Shown here piece by piece: positions 1 to 6,943 of a stretch of 64,000 bases of DNA. The stretch is from an uncultured Alistipes sp. (GTDB taxonomy: Bacteria; Bacteroidota; Bacteroidia; Bacteroidales; Rikenellaceae). Made by a program: the position numbers and the translations under genes. The stretch covers positions 1 through 64,000 of the forward strand of contig CALDPX010000007.1 of assembly GCA_937911745.1 (NCBI GenBank), written 5' to 3'. Positions within the stretch are counted from its first letter, which is position 1; the number at the start of each line of letters is the position of its first letter. Under the pieces are notes generated by a model. The model was not told the DNA's origin, did not search any database, and saw nothing but the letters and a program-made list of their open reading frames with translations.

Positions 1-49
1 ACTGCGGACTCGCCTTCTTGTTTGGCACAAAATTTCCTCCACAAAACCC
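1..49 (-). repeat. Partial TIR-hairpin element (cut by window start)
   Basis: Read on the minus strand this stretch contains GGAGGAAATTTTGTGCC followed by GCGAGTCCGCAG, the 5' arm and left half of the internal loop shared with the full elements at 12387 and 24249. The other half lies outside the window. Confidence 0.7.
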
Positions 50-60
50 ACTCGCTGTAT

Positions 61-120
61 TTTGTCTAACGTCTAACGTCAATAGTCCTAAGGCTTATAG
101 GGCTTATGGGAGCATTTTAG
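61..120 (-). repeat. Dispersed TAAGCC/GTTAGAC module
   Basis: On the minus strand it reads CATAAGCCCTATAAGCC, then TTAGGACTATTGACG, then tandem GTTAGAC. The same ordered blocks recur near 1045, 14219, 16826 and 23955 and in decayed form near 34856 and 44540. Confidence 0.75.
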
Positions 121-138
121 ACAAAACAAAGTTTTGTC

Positions 139-178
139 AATTTTGAATTTTGAATTTTGAATTTTGAATTTTGAATTA
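139..178. repeat. Heptamer tandem array (AATTTTG)n
   Basis: About five copies of the 7-mer AATTTTG lie end to end. With the two repeats above it fills most of the 359 bases before the first gene. No gene is visible there; a weak -7-like box (TATCTTTA) lies near 300. Confidence 0.8.
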
Positions 179-359
179 ACCATCTTCGGGCACACTATTT
201 GCAATATGCGGCGAATAGAAACATCCATTGCAGAACATTATGTGTCCGATTCTTCGCCAAAGCCCACGAGAGGCAAACTATACACCCCAAAGTGACGTTA
301 TCTTTACAACCCTAACAAGGGAAACAACTTATATAAAACGTAGAGATAACAACCACACT

Positions 360-1043
360 ATGAGTACAGAAAAAGCCGCACGCATACAGACATCCATTCT
401 CAATGCGGCAGAAAAAAGGGCACTTATTTGGCTTGCCCACCGCCAGCCTCGCTGGGTAACATCCGACATTCTCACATATGTAGGTGTCTTGGGTGCATTT
501 GTTTGTGGACTCGGATTTGCCTTGTCCAGCATCAATCTAAACTTCCTATGGCTCTCATCGCTCGGACTCGTCATCAATTGGTATGGCGATTCGCTCGACG
601 GCACTCTCGCCAGAGTGAGAGGTACGCAACGCCCCAAGTATGGCTTCTTTATTGATCACTCCATCGATGCTATAACCATCACAATGATGTGTGTGGGCGC
701 AGGTTTGTCTCCACTGCTGAGATTGGATGTGGCTTTGTGTGTATTGGTCGCCTACCTTATCCTCTCGGTCTACACCTACGTCTGCACCATCTGCACCGAC
801 CAAATGAGGCTCACCTATGGCAAACTCGGACCTACGGAGTTTAGGCTTATTGTGATTATACTCAACACACTATTCATCTTTACCCCTTGGAGTGATTATG
901 TCTACACCTTTGGGACAGAGGTGTTCACACTGTTCGATATTATAGCCTCCGCTGTGGTGGTAGTAATTATGGTCCTTTGGCTCGTACAGTGGCTCAAAGA
1001 CCGCAAGAAACTCTCGCTTATTGACCCCCTTAGAAAGAATTAA
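360..1043 (+). CDS. CDP-alcohol phosphatidyltransferase family protein
   Basis: Integral membrane enzyme that moves a phosphatidyl (or other phospho-alcohol) group from a CDP-activated donor to an alcohol acceptor. The 227-residue protein contains the complete family signature: D77, D80-G81, A84-R85, G95, D99 and D103, the residues that bind divalent metal and the CDP moiety. Several hydrophobic segments follow. The ATG at 360 is preferred over an in-frame ATG at 228 because the extra N-terminus would be hydrophilic, unlike the family, and would run through leader DNA. It lies 82 bases upstream of a GtrA-acyltransferase fusion on the same strand, so a shared role in membrane lipid or glycolipid assembly is plausible. 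The acceptor alcohol cannot be read from sequence. Confidence 0.85.
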   Translation: MSTEKAARIQTSILNAAEKRALIWLAHRQPRWVTSDILTYVGVLGAFVCGLGFALSSINLNFLWLSSLGLVINWYGDSLDGTLARVRGTQRPKYGFFIDHSIDAITITMMCVGAGLSPLLRLDVALCVLVAYLILSVYTYVCTICTDQMRLTYGKLGPTEFRLIVIILNTLFIFTPWSDYVYTFGTEVFTLFDIIASAVVVVIMVLWLVQWLKDRKKLSLIDPLRKN

Positions 1044-1044
1044 C

Positions 1045-1113
1045 TCCTATAAGCTCCATAAGCCCTATAAGCCGTAGGACTATTGACGTTATACCTTAGA
1101 CGTTAGACAATAA
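1045..1113 (+). repeat. Dispersed TAAGCC/GTTAGAC module
   Basis: Fills the gap between the two lipid-related genes: CTCCTATAAGC and CCTATAAGCC blocks, then GTAGGACTATTGACGTTA and GACGTTAGAC. It ends 12 bases before the next start codon, so it would form the leader of that gene. Confidence 0.75.
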
Positions 1114-1125
1114 ACAAGAAACCTT

Positions 1126-2394
1126 ATGGTCACAAAATATCTACAATTTATGCTAAGCAGGGCTCTCGGCACAGGTGTGGATACGCTCGTACTGTGGCTT
1201 CTTTCGCACTTTGTTTTCGGCGGAGGCTATTGGGCTACTTACGTCATTTCGCCCATTCTCTCGTTCGAGGTGGCTGTGATGTGCAATTTCCTATGCTCCT
1301 ACTTTTGGATTTGGCGCAACCGCATAACTACCCACAATGGTCGCTCCTTTTGGCGTCACTTTGTGGCGTTCAACCTTTCATCGCTTGCGGGTTTCCTCGT
1401 GAAGATGCTCTTTCTGCTCCTCTTCGAGAAACTCTTTGGCTGGGGTGTTGTGGTCTGCAACCTCGTGGCACTCTGCATCTCGGGTGTGCTGAATTTTTTC
1501 CTCTCGGAGTCGGTGGTCTTTCGCAAAATGGAGCCTCGCCCCGAGCACGAACTCCTCTCGGTGGAGGAACTTGCCTCGTTATCTCCTCTGTTTAGGGGAA
1601 CCTTGGGTGGGCTTTTTGCCCGCTTTGCTATGTGGCTGTGTGGTATGGGGCGCATCAACCGCCTCTACGACACCATCTACCCCCACAAAGGGGTTGAGGG
1701 TGCAAGAGCGGCTCTCGACTACTTGGGCTGCGACTACCTTGTGGGCAATCCCGAAAGGCTCAACACGCTACCCGAAGGGGCTTTTATCACTATCAGCAAC
1801 CACCCATACGGGGCAATAGACGGAGTGATATTGCTCGATATGATTGGTCATTGCCGCCCCGACCTGAAAATTATGGTCAATAAAATCCTCGGCAGGGTGG
1901 AGAATATGCGCGACAACTTCTTTACGGTAACGCCCACCGAAACCGAGAAGAAAAGTGCAGATGCCCAAACTCTTGGCTCACTTAGGGCAACCCTCGCACA
2001 CCTGAGGGCGGAACACCCCCTGGGACTCTTTCCTTCGGGTGCGGTGTCCGACCTGCACCTTTGGCGTGGCGATATTTCGGATAGGGAGTGGCAGGAGAGC
2101 GTTGTAAGACTCATCGAAAAGGCGCGAGTGCCCGTCGTGCCCATCCACTTCGAGGGGCGCAACTCATTGTTCTACTATTCGTTGGGGCTTATTGACTGGC
2201 GAGTGAGGTTGCTCAGGCTCCCTCGTGAGGTTCTCAACAAAGGAAGGGGCAAACACCGAGTGAACATTGGCAAGACAATACTCCCCGAGGAGTTGAGGGC
2301 AGCAGGTGGCAGCGAGCAGATAAGAGCCCTTCTGCGTAGTGCGGTCTATGATATGCCCTCGCCCAAGTGCTACACCCCTTCGAGCAAGTTGTAA
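1126..2394 (+). CDS. GtrA-like membrane domain fused to a glycerolipid-type acyltransferase
   Basis: The 422-residue protein joins two families. Residues 5-135 form a GtrA-like unit of four membrane helices, a family linked to flipping or moving polyprenyl-linked sugars. Residues about 165-410 form an acyltransferase of the PlsC superfamily: NHPYGAIDG at 225-233 supplies the His-Asp catalytic pair (H226, D232, the NHPxGxxDG variant) and LFPSGAVSD near 305 corresponds to the FPEGT acyl-acceptor block. The NHPxGxxDG spelling is shared with hemolysin-like acyltransferases, some of which make amino-acid lipids. The fusion and the neighbouring CDP-alcohol phosphatidyltransferase suggest coupled lipid synthesis and transport, which is inference. 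No frameshift or internal start splits the two halves. Confidence 0.82.
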   Translation: MVTKYLQFMLSRALGTGVDTLVLWLLSHFVFGGGYWATYVISPILSFEVAVMCNFLCSYFWIWRNRITTHNGRSFWRHFVAFNLSSLAGFLVKMLFLLLFEKLFGWGVVVCNLVALCISGVLNFFLSESVVFRKMEPRPEHELLSVEELASLSPLFRGTLGGLFARFAMWLCGMGRINRLYDTIYPHKGVEGARAALDYLGCDYLVGNPERLNTLPEGAFITISNHPYGAIDGVILLDMIGHCRPDLKIMVNKILGRVENMRDNFFTVTPTETEKKSADAQTLGSLRATLAHLRAEHPLGLFPSGAVSDLHLWRGDISDREWQESVVRLIEKARVPVVPIHFEGRNSLFYYSLGLIDWRVRLLRLPREVLNKGRGKHRVNIGKTILPEELRAAGGSEQIRALLRSAVYDMPSPKCYTPSSKL

Positions 2395-2507
2395 CGACCA
2401 ACCTGCGGCTTTGGATATCGTAATTATTACAGTATTGATTTGTTGATAATCAGACGTGTAGTTCGTAAATAGGAGTTTTGGCGTGGGGTTGTGTATGGAT
2501 GTGGATA

Positions 2508-2537
2508 TTTGCCGTTTGCACGAAATTTGTACATTTG
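2508..2537 (+). promoter_or_regulatory. Bacteroidetes-type promoter for DUF2147 gene
   Basis: TTTG at 2508-2511 and TACATTTG at 2530-2537 are 18 bases apart, matching the -33/-7 layout of the primary sigma factor in this phylum. The start codon is 39 bases downstream. Confidence 0.7.
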
Positions 2538-2575
2538 TATTGTTAAATAAATAGACAAAACAAAAACAAAAGAGT

Positions 2576-2974
2576 ATGAAAAAAATCTTTGTAACTCTCG
2601 CAGTGATGTTTTTGAGCATCGTTGCACTTTCGGCACAGAGCCAATTCCTCGGTAAGTGGACCACCATAGACGACAAAACCAAACAACCCGCAGGTATCGT
2701 TGAGATTTACCAGGACGCTGATGGTCTTTTTTATGGCAAACTCGTGGGCGTCTATGGCAATGATAAGAGTGGTATTGGCACTATGATTATCAGGGGTATG
2801 AAGTATGAGGATGGTAAACTCGTGGGAGGTAAGGTTTACGACCCCGATGCAGACAAACTCTACTACTGCACCATCAAGTACGACAGCGCAAAGCAGGAAC
2901 TCAACCTCCGTGGCTCACTCGATAGGAAAGGGCTTTTAGGACGTACACAGACTTGGCTCAAATACAAAGAATAA
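2576..2974 (+). CDS. DUF2147 family secreted protein
   Basis: Small exported protein of 132 residues whose function is not established. Residues 1-20 form a signal peptide ending in the usual Ser-Ala-Gln of Bacteroidetes. The mature part starts with a conserved LGKWTTIDD block and continues through repeated beta-strand-like segments to GLLGRTQTWLKY, matching the DUF2147 layout (calycin-like small barrel; the fold is my inference). It has its own promoter and is followed by a hairpin terminator, so it is probably monocistronic. The ATG at 2576 is supported by the signal peptide. Confidence 0.85.
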   Translation: MKKIFVTLAVMFLSIVALSAQSQFLGKWTTIDDKTKQPAGIVEIYQDADGLFYGKLVGVYGNDKSGIGTMIIRGMKYEDGKLVGGKVYDPDADKLYYCTIKYDSAKQELNLRGSLDRKGLLGRTQTWLKYKE

Positions 2975-3022
2975 GAATAGACAACACACACTCTCATACA
3001 ATATCAAAACAAACAACGCAGG

Positions 3023-3054
3023 ATCGGGCTGACGAGGTGACTCATCAGCCCGAT
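3023..3054. terminator. Hairpin between convergent genes
   Basis: ATCGGGCTGA at 3023-3032 pairs with TCAGCCCGAT at 3045-3054, with GAG/CTC extending the stem inside. It separates the DUF2147 gene from miaA and may act in both directions. Confidence 0.7.
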
Positions 3055-3087
3055 ATTCATTTTTGGTATGGCGTTGTATTGTAGCGA

Positions 3088-4017
3088 CTACTGCTTTACT
3101 GAGCCACAAATGGCATCTATTGCTGCGGCGACATCGTAAGGAGGGAGCCAATAGATGGAACTATCTCGGCGAAACCAGGTCATTTGACGCTTGGCATAGC
3201 GGCGGGTGTTGCGTTTTATTAGTTCCACTGCCTCCTCATACGACGTTTTACCATCGAAATAATCGAAGAACTCGCGATAGCCGACCGTTTGCAACGACGA
3301 GAGGTGGCGCAGATGGTAGACCGAGCGTGCCTCAGCCTCCAACCCCTCCCCTATCATCATATCCACCCTGCGGTTGATGCGCTCGTAGAGAGCCTCTCGC
3401 TCCCACAGAACGCCAATCTTCACCACACGAAAAGGTCTCTCTCGCTTTGTGGCGGTACGTTGCTCGGAGTATGGCTTACCGCTGGCAATACACACCTCCA
3501 AAGCCCTCACTACCCTCGCAGGGTTGTGCCTGTCCACCACTTGCCAATACGCCTCGTCCCTCTCTCGTAGTTCCTCCACAAGACTCTCCAAGCCCTCATT
3601 TGCGAGTCGTTCCATAAGTGCCGCCCGTATCTCAGCAGTGTCGCAAGGCAGTTCATCGAATCCATCACAGAGAGCATCAATATAGAGCCCCGAGCCTCCA
3701 ACAGCCACCACGACATCGTGGTGCTCAAAAAGGCTCTCCAAACGCGCAAAAGCCTCCCTTTCGTAACCTCCCGCCGAGAGTTCCTCTTCGGGCAGACGGT
3801 CGGCAATGAAGTGGTGGGGTACGGCAGCGAGTTGCTCGGCTGTGGGTTGTGCGGTGCCGATAGGCATACCGCGATAGAATTGGCGCGAGTCGGTGGAGAT
3901 TATCTCAGTCTTGAAGTGGCGTGCAAGAGCCACTGCGAGGTCGGTTTTGCCCGACCCCGTAGGTCCCACAACAACCACAAGAAGTGGTCTATTGTCCAAT
4001 CTATTAGTATTCGTCAT
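3088..4017 (-). CDS. miaA: tRNA dimethylallyltransferase
   Basis: Transfers a dimethylallyl group to N6 of A37 in tRNAs that read codons starting with U, the first step of (ms2)i6A synthesis, in the cytoplasm. The P-loop GPTGSGKTD is at residues 18-26 from the chosen start, DSRQFYRGMPIGTA follows as the prenyl and tRNA-binding block, and the C-terminal part keeps GYREF and KRQMTWFR. Length 309 residues fits the family. In-frame starts at 4050, 4029 and 4017 are possible. I chose 4017 because it overlaps the upstream gene by only 14 bases and starts just before the first beta strand. It follows the pRiA4b-like gene, so the two are probably cotranscribed. Confidence 0.92.
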   Translation of the reverse strand: MTNTNRLDNRPLLVVVVGPTGSGKTDLAVALARHFKTEIISTDSRQFYRGMPIGTAQPTAEQLAAVPHHFIADRLPEEELSAGGYEREAFARLESLFEHHDVVVAVGGSGLYIDALCDGFDELPCDTAEIRAALMERLANEGLESLVEELRERDEAYWQVVDRHNPARVVRALEVCIASGKPYSEQRTATKRERPFRVVKIGVLWEREALYERINRRVDMMIGEGLEAEARSVYHLRHLSSLQTVGYREFFDYFDGKTSYEEAVELIKRNTRRYAKRQMTWFRRDSSIYWLPPYDVAAAIDAICGSVKQ

Positions 4018-4540
4018 CGTAGGAGTCATCTCCGCCTCCAAAGTCGCCAAAGTCGTCCATCATCTCCTCGAAGATGCTCTTCTCGCCCGCACCACCTGCT
4101 TCGGGGTCGTATTGGTCGGAGGGCTCGCCGTGTGCAAAGAGTGTGCGAGGATACTCTACACCCTCCTCCACAAACTTAGCCTCTATGAGTTCGAGATAGT
4201 AGGCACGGTCCGCGAACATATCGAACTGCCAAATCAGGCGGTCGTGGTTTTCGTGAATGAGCTGTCCGAGAACAACTTTTTCCATAGGCATTGGAGGCTC
4301 GCTGTCGCTATCGTGGAAGCCGCCCATACCTTCGCCCATATCCATCAGCGTAAACTCGCGCAACTTGCTCCACTGCCCGTCAGAGAGGAAGAAGGAGGTC
4401 ATACCCGAGTTGTCGTAGCGGAGGTCTTGACAGATAAAGTCATTGAACTCCAAGAGGTTCATATCATACTTCACCTCATAATCCCTAACGAACACATCGC
4501 TCTCGTCGCTCAGCATTCGGAATTTGAAAATCATCGACAT
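4004..4540 (-). CDS. pRiA4b ORF-3-like (IS1096 TnpR-like) family protein
   Basis: A 178-residue acidic protein of the plasmid pRiA4b ORF-3 family. The family name comes from mobile elements, but chromosomal copies are common in Bacteroidetes and their function is unknown. Residues 1-125 carry the conserved core (start MIFKFRMLSDE, DLRYDN, the FADRAYYLELIE block). The last 45 residues are very acidic with a Gly/Asp-rich tail. Its end overlaps the miaA start by 14 bases, which suggests translational coupling. No transposase or inverted repeat surrounds it, so I do not treat it as part of a mobile element. Confidence 0.75.
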   Translation of the reverse strand: MSMIFKFRMLSDESDVFVRDYEVKYDMNLLEFNDFICQDLRYDNSGMTSFFLSDGQWSKLREFTLMDMGEGMGGFHDSDSEPPMPMEKVVLGQLIHENHDRLIWQFDMFADRAYYLELIEAKFVEEGVEYPRTLFAHGEPSDQYDPEAGGAGEKSIFEEMMDDFGDFGGGDDSYDDEY

Positions 4541-5006
4541 ATCATTATTTCGTTTGGTTCAGTAGTACAAATATAGCGAAATAAGTTGAAAGTGGAAAAT
4601 TGAGAGTTGAAAGTTGTTCTGCTCTTCTATGTTAGAGGGGTGTCACGAAGTGGCAAGGGCTATCCGAAGGGCGAGGGTGTGTTTCAGACATACCCCTCAG
4701 TCGCATTGAGACTGCTACTGCTCGGCGGGGACCCCGAGCGTAATTTTGACTACCCCTCCGAACCTTCCCTTTCGTAGGGATGGCTTTCTTTACTGACCTA
4801 TCCCACAGCCATCTCCCATATCTCCCATATCTCCCATATCTCCTATTTATCCCATCTTTCCCACACAGACTTCGCAGGGAACTTTTTTGATACCCGAGAA
4901 TAAATGGACGAAAGTTTGGCTGTTATATAGGGAGCGACACGCTTGGAAATTGGGAAAAATCGCAGAACTATCGTAGCGGCAATTTTGATTTTACAACACG
5001 AATTAT
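4541..5006. other. Intergenic region without genes
   Basis: I see no gene here. It holds GTTGAAA-type heptamers near 4585-4615, a stretch of 9-mers (TCTCCCATA) near 4812-4850, and an imperfect hairpin with a CTTTTTT loop at 4871-4900 related to those at 6592 and 31229. The last 30 bases lead into the small-RNA promoter. Confidence 0.6.
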
Positions 5007-5014
5007 TATATTTG
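5007..5014 (+). promoter_or_regulatory. -7 box of the structured RNA
   Basis: TATATTTG is a perfect match to TAnnTTTG. It predicts a transcript start near 5021, just before the first arm of the RNA stem. Confidence 0.75.
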
Positions 5015-5020
5015 TGACGA

Positions 5021-5179
5021 CATAGAGCCTAATCGCCATCGAACTACCACATTGATACTGAAAAAGGCTTATTTATTGTATTCCTCATTGGGTGAGTAAC
5101 ACTTTGCGTGTACTTACTTGCGGAGGAATTAGGGTGTGGTAGCCCTTGATGGCGTGCAGGACAAGTGCACGCTTTTTTT
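5021..5179 (+). ncRNA. ssrS: 6S-like structured RNA
   Basis: A promoter, a long rod-like fold and an intrinsic terminator define a transcript of about 160 nt with no ORF. The closing stem pairs CGCCATC (5034-5040) with GATGGCG (5148-5154) and CTACCACA (5044-5051) with TGTGGTAG (5135-5142). A large bubble rich in A and U follows, then ATTCCTC/GAGGAAT (5080-5086 with 5123-5129) and an apical hairpin GTGAGT-ACAC/GTGT-ACTTAC (5092-5117). The 3' end is GCGTGCA/TGCACGC followed by seven T. A closing stem, central bubble and apical stem are the hallmark of 6S RNA, which binds RNA polymerase holoenzyme. The identification rests on architecture, not on an alignment; another Bacteroidales RNA family is possible. 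Confidence 0.65.
5152..5179 (+). terminator. Intrinsic terminator of the 6S-like RNA
   Basis: GCGTGCA (5152-5158) pairs with TGCACGC (5166-5172), followed by T7. The left arm shares bases with the closing stem of the RNA, so terminator and mature fold compete. Confidence 0.8.
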
Positions 5180-5202
5180 GTTTTACCAAATATCAAACAG
5201 TT

Positions 5203-5832
5203 ATGAAACGCTTATTTACAGTCTTAATCGGTATGATGTTCTTAGGGGGTGCTTATGCACAAACAGAAATCACCAACGAACCATCATACTCTGTGGAAGA
5301 AGAGGAAATTGAAATTAAACATTTAACATTCAAAGGTATTCCTATCAATGGAAAGCCTTCTGAATTTGGCAAAGAACTCTCATTAAATGGATTTTCATAT
5401 GCTTATGAGTATGATGGAGTCTTATGGTATAAAGGATTTTTTGCGGGACACAACGGTTGTGAGATAGCAATTAAGTCGTCTAATGATATTGTATACGAAA
5501 TAGTTGTAATATTCCCCAAAGAATACTCGTGGAGACACCTATATAATACATATTCGTCACTCAAAGATATGCTTACTATGAAGTATGGAAAGCCAACGTC
5601 CGTTACGGAAGAATTTGTAAACACTCCCATATATATGGATATGAGTGATGATAATGATAGGTTTAGCGAAGTGAAAGACAATCATTGTAGGTATTTTTCG
5701 AGTTTCCAATCCACAAAAGATGGTATAGGAAATATACAGTTAGAGATTAAGTCAAGTGGTTGTGTCGGTCTACATTATACAGATTTGATAAACTCTTTAT
5801 CCAAAGAATTTTCCGCAATAGGTGACCTATAA
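5203..5832 (+). CDS. Hypothetical secreted protein
   Basis: I do not recognise this 209-residue protein. Residues 1-20 form a clear signal peptide ending GGAYAQ, so it goes to the periplasm or surface. A region near residues 40-60 (FKGIPINGKPSEFGKELSL) followed by a Tyr-rich segment resembles small Bacteroides proteins of unknown function. The ATG at 5203 is chosen by the signal peptide; an upstream in-frame ATG at 5146 would lie inside the preceding RNA and its terminator. Base composition is more AT-rich than the neighbours, which could reflect acquisition. It lies just upstream of the CD225 and DUF2752 genes on the same strand. Confidence 0.7.
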   Translation: MKRLFTVLIGMMFLGGAYAQTEITNEPSYSVEEEEIEIKHLTFKGIPINGKPSEFGKELSLNGFSYAYEYDGVLWYKGFFAGHNGCEIAIKSSNDIVYEIVVIFPKEYSWRHLYNTYSSLKDMLTMKYGKPTSVTEEFVNTPIYMDMSDDNDRFSEVKDNHCRYFSSFQSTKDGIGNIQLEIKSSGCVGLHYTDLINSLSKEFSAIGDL

Positions 5833-5857
5833 TATTTAATTAAAAACATCAAACACT

Positions 5858-6160
5858 ATGGAAAACACTACCCAAAACAATCAAACAACACCCAAACACG
5901 AGGTAGCTCCCGATAACAACCTTGTATGGGCTATTCTCTCGACAATTCTTTGCTGTTGGCCATTCGGTATCCCTGCAATCGTTCACGCAGCAAAGGTTGA
6001 TAAATATTGGCTGGCAGGTCACAAAGAGGAGGCTATAAAGGCAGCAAACGAAGCCAAAAAGTGGGCGAAAATATCGGCATTCGTAGCAATTGGTTGTTGG
6101 GCACTCTACCTCATTTTTGTAGTTATTCTCGGAGTATTTGCAGCAGGTTTGGAATACTAA
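5858..6160 (+). CDS. CD225/dispanin family membrane protein
   Basis: A 100-residue membrane protein of the CD225/dispanin (interferon-induced transmembrane-like) family. A hydrophilic tail of about 20 residues precedes a half-membrane segment with ILSTILCCWPFGIPAIVHA (the family CCxxP-GIxAI block), a loop with YWLAGHKEEAIKAANEAKKW, and a second full membrane helix at 70-95. Bacterial members are common and of unknown function, although animal relatives change membrane stiffness and curvature. Its stop codon directly touches the ATG of the DUF2752 gene, which points to a two-gene translational unit. Confidence 0.85.
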   Translation: MENTTQNNQTTPKHEVAPDNNLVWAILSTILCCWPFGIPAIVHAAKVDKYWLAGHKEEAIKAANEAKKWAKISAFVAIGCWALYLIFVVILGVFAAGLEY

Positions 6161-6547
6161 ATGAGTAAAACAACTAAAAGAGTACTTATTATTACAATAG
6201 TTGTAGTGGGGTTGATTATCTTATATGGGATATTTGACCCCGCTGCTTCAATTATTGCCCCTAAATGTCCGTTCAAAACTCTAACAGGCTACGACTGCCC
6301 TTCGTGTGGCGGACAAAGAGCCTTACACGCTCTATTGAATGGCGAGGTTGGTCGGGCTTTTATGCTCAACCCCTTCCTATTTGTTGTTGCTCCTCTATTC
6401 ATTACGATTGCTTATTCATCTTTTTCCAAGAGCAAACTTGCTCAACATCTAAAACCGATTGTACAAAGTACTACCGCCATAGGAATATATCTTTTTTTAT
6501 ATTTTGGATGGTGGATACTCCGAAATACGCCTCTTTGGCTATCATAA
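6161..6547 (+). CDS. DUF2752 family membrane protein
   Basis: A 128-residue membrane protein with three hydrophobic segments. It contains the DUF2752 signature: CPFKTLTGYDCPSCGGQRA, then LLNGEVGRAFMLNP. The pair of Cys-Pro motifs could bind metal or form a disulfide, but no role has been shown for the family. The ATG follows the stop of the CD225 gene with no spacer. Such pairs recur in Bacteroidetes genomes in my recollection, which suggests the two proteins work together. Confidence 0.82.
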   Translation: MSKTTKRVLIITIVVVGLIILYGIFDPAASIIAPKCPFKTLTGYDCPSCGGQRALHALLNGEVGRAFMLNPFLFVVAPLFITIAYSSFSKSKLAQHLKPIVQSTTAIGIYLFLYFGWWILRNTPLWLS

Positions 6548-6591
6548 AACATCAAACTCCAACTGCGCTTAAAGTTGAAAGTCCATCACTT

Positions 6592-6623
6592 CTTCGCGGA
6601 TATCTTTTTTAACACCCGTGAAG
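6592..6623. repeat. Short hairpin with TCTTTTTT loop
   Basis: CTTCGCGG pairs loosely with CCCGTGAAG around TATCTTTTTTAACA. Similar hairpins lie at 4871-4900 and 31229-31247. It follows the DUF2752 stop and could serve as a weak terminator. Confidence 0.5.
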
Positions 6624-6631
6624 TAGGTGGA

Positions 6632-6679
6632 GCAATTCTCAATTCTCAATTCTCAATTCTCAATTCTCAATTCTCAATT
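6632..6679. repeat. Heptamer tandem array (AATTCTC)n
   Basis: Seven copies of AATTCTC in a row. The 396-base gap between the DUF2752 gene and rho holds this array, the hairpin above and the rho promoter; I see no gene in it. Confidence 0.85.
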
Positions 6680-6841
6680 GACCAGCCTTTGGCTGCTCCA
6701 AATCGCTCTCGCTCGGCAAAGTCTGCAAGCAGCCTCTGCCCTCGCTTACTCGCGATTTTCTCAATTCTCACTCCCTCTGGTACTATTCTTGCTGTGGTGC
6801 GAAAAATAGTTTTGTGTTATTGATATTTCACAAATAATTTA

Positions 6842-6849
6842 TACCTTTG
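6842..6849 (+). promoter_or_regulatory. -7 box of rho
   Basis: TACCTTTG fits TAnnTTTG. It leaves a leader of nearly 90 nt before the rho start codon, long enough for autoregulation as known for rho in other bacteria. Confidence 0.65.
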
Positions 6850-6943
6850 TAGGTGACTAATCGCTTGTGATGTCTTCTCTGACACCACCAACTCCACAAA
6901 AGAATACGTTGTTTTATATAATTCTAATACCAAATCTGACACA

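Noticed and set aside
2476..2500. Sigma-54 promoter at TTTGGCGTGGGGTTGTG upstream of the DUF2147 gene
   Set aside because: The -12 GC is replaced by GT, and a good TAnnTTTG promoter lies closer to the gene.
4004..4540. Mobile element suggested by the pRiA4b ORF-3 / IS1096 TnpR family name
   Set aside because: There is no transposase, inverted repeat or target duplication around it, and the gene overlaps miaA as a normal operon member. The family name is historical.
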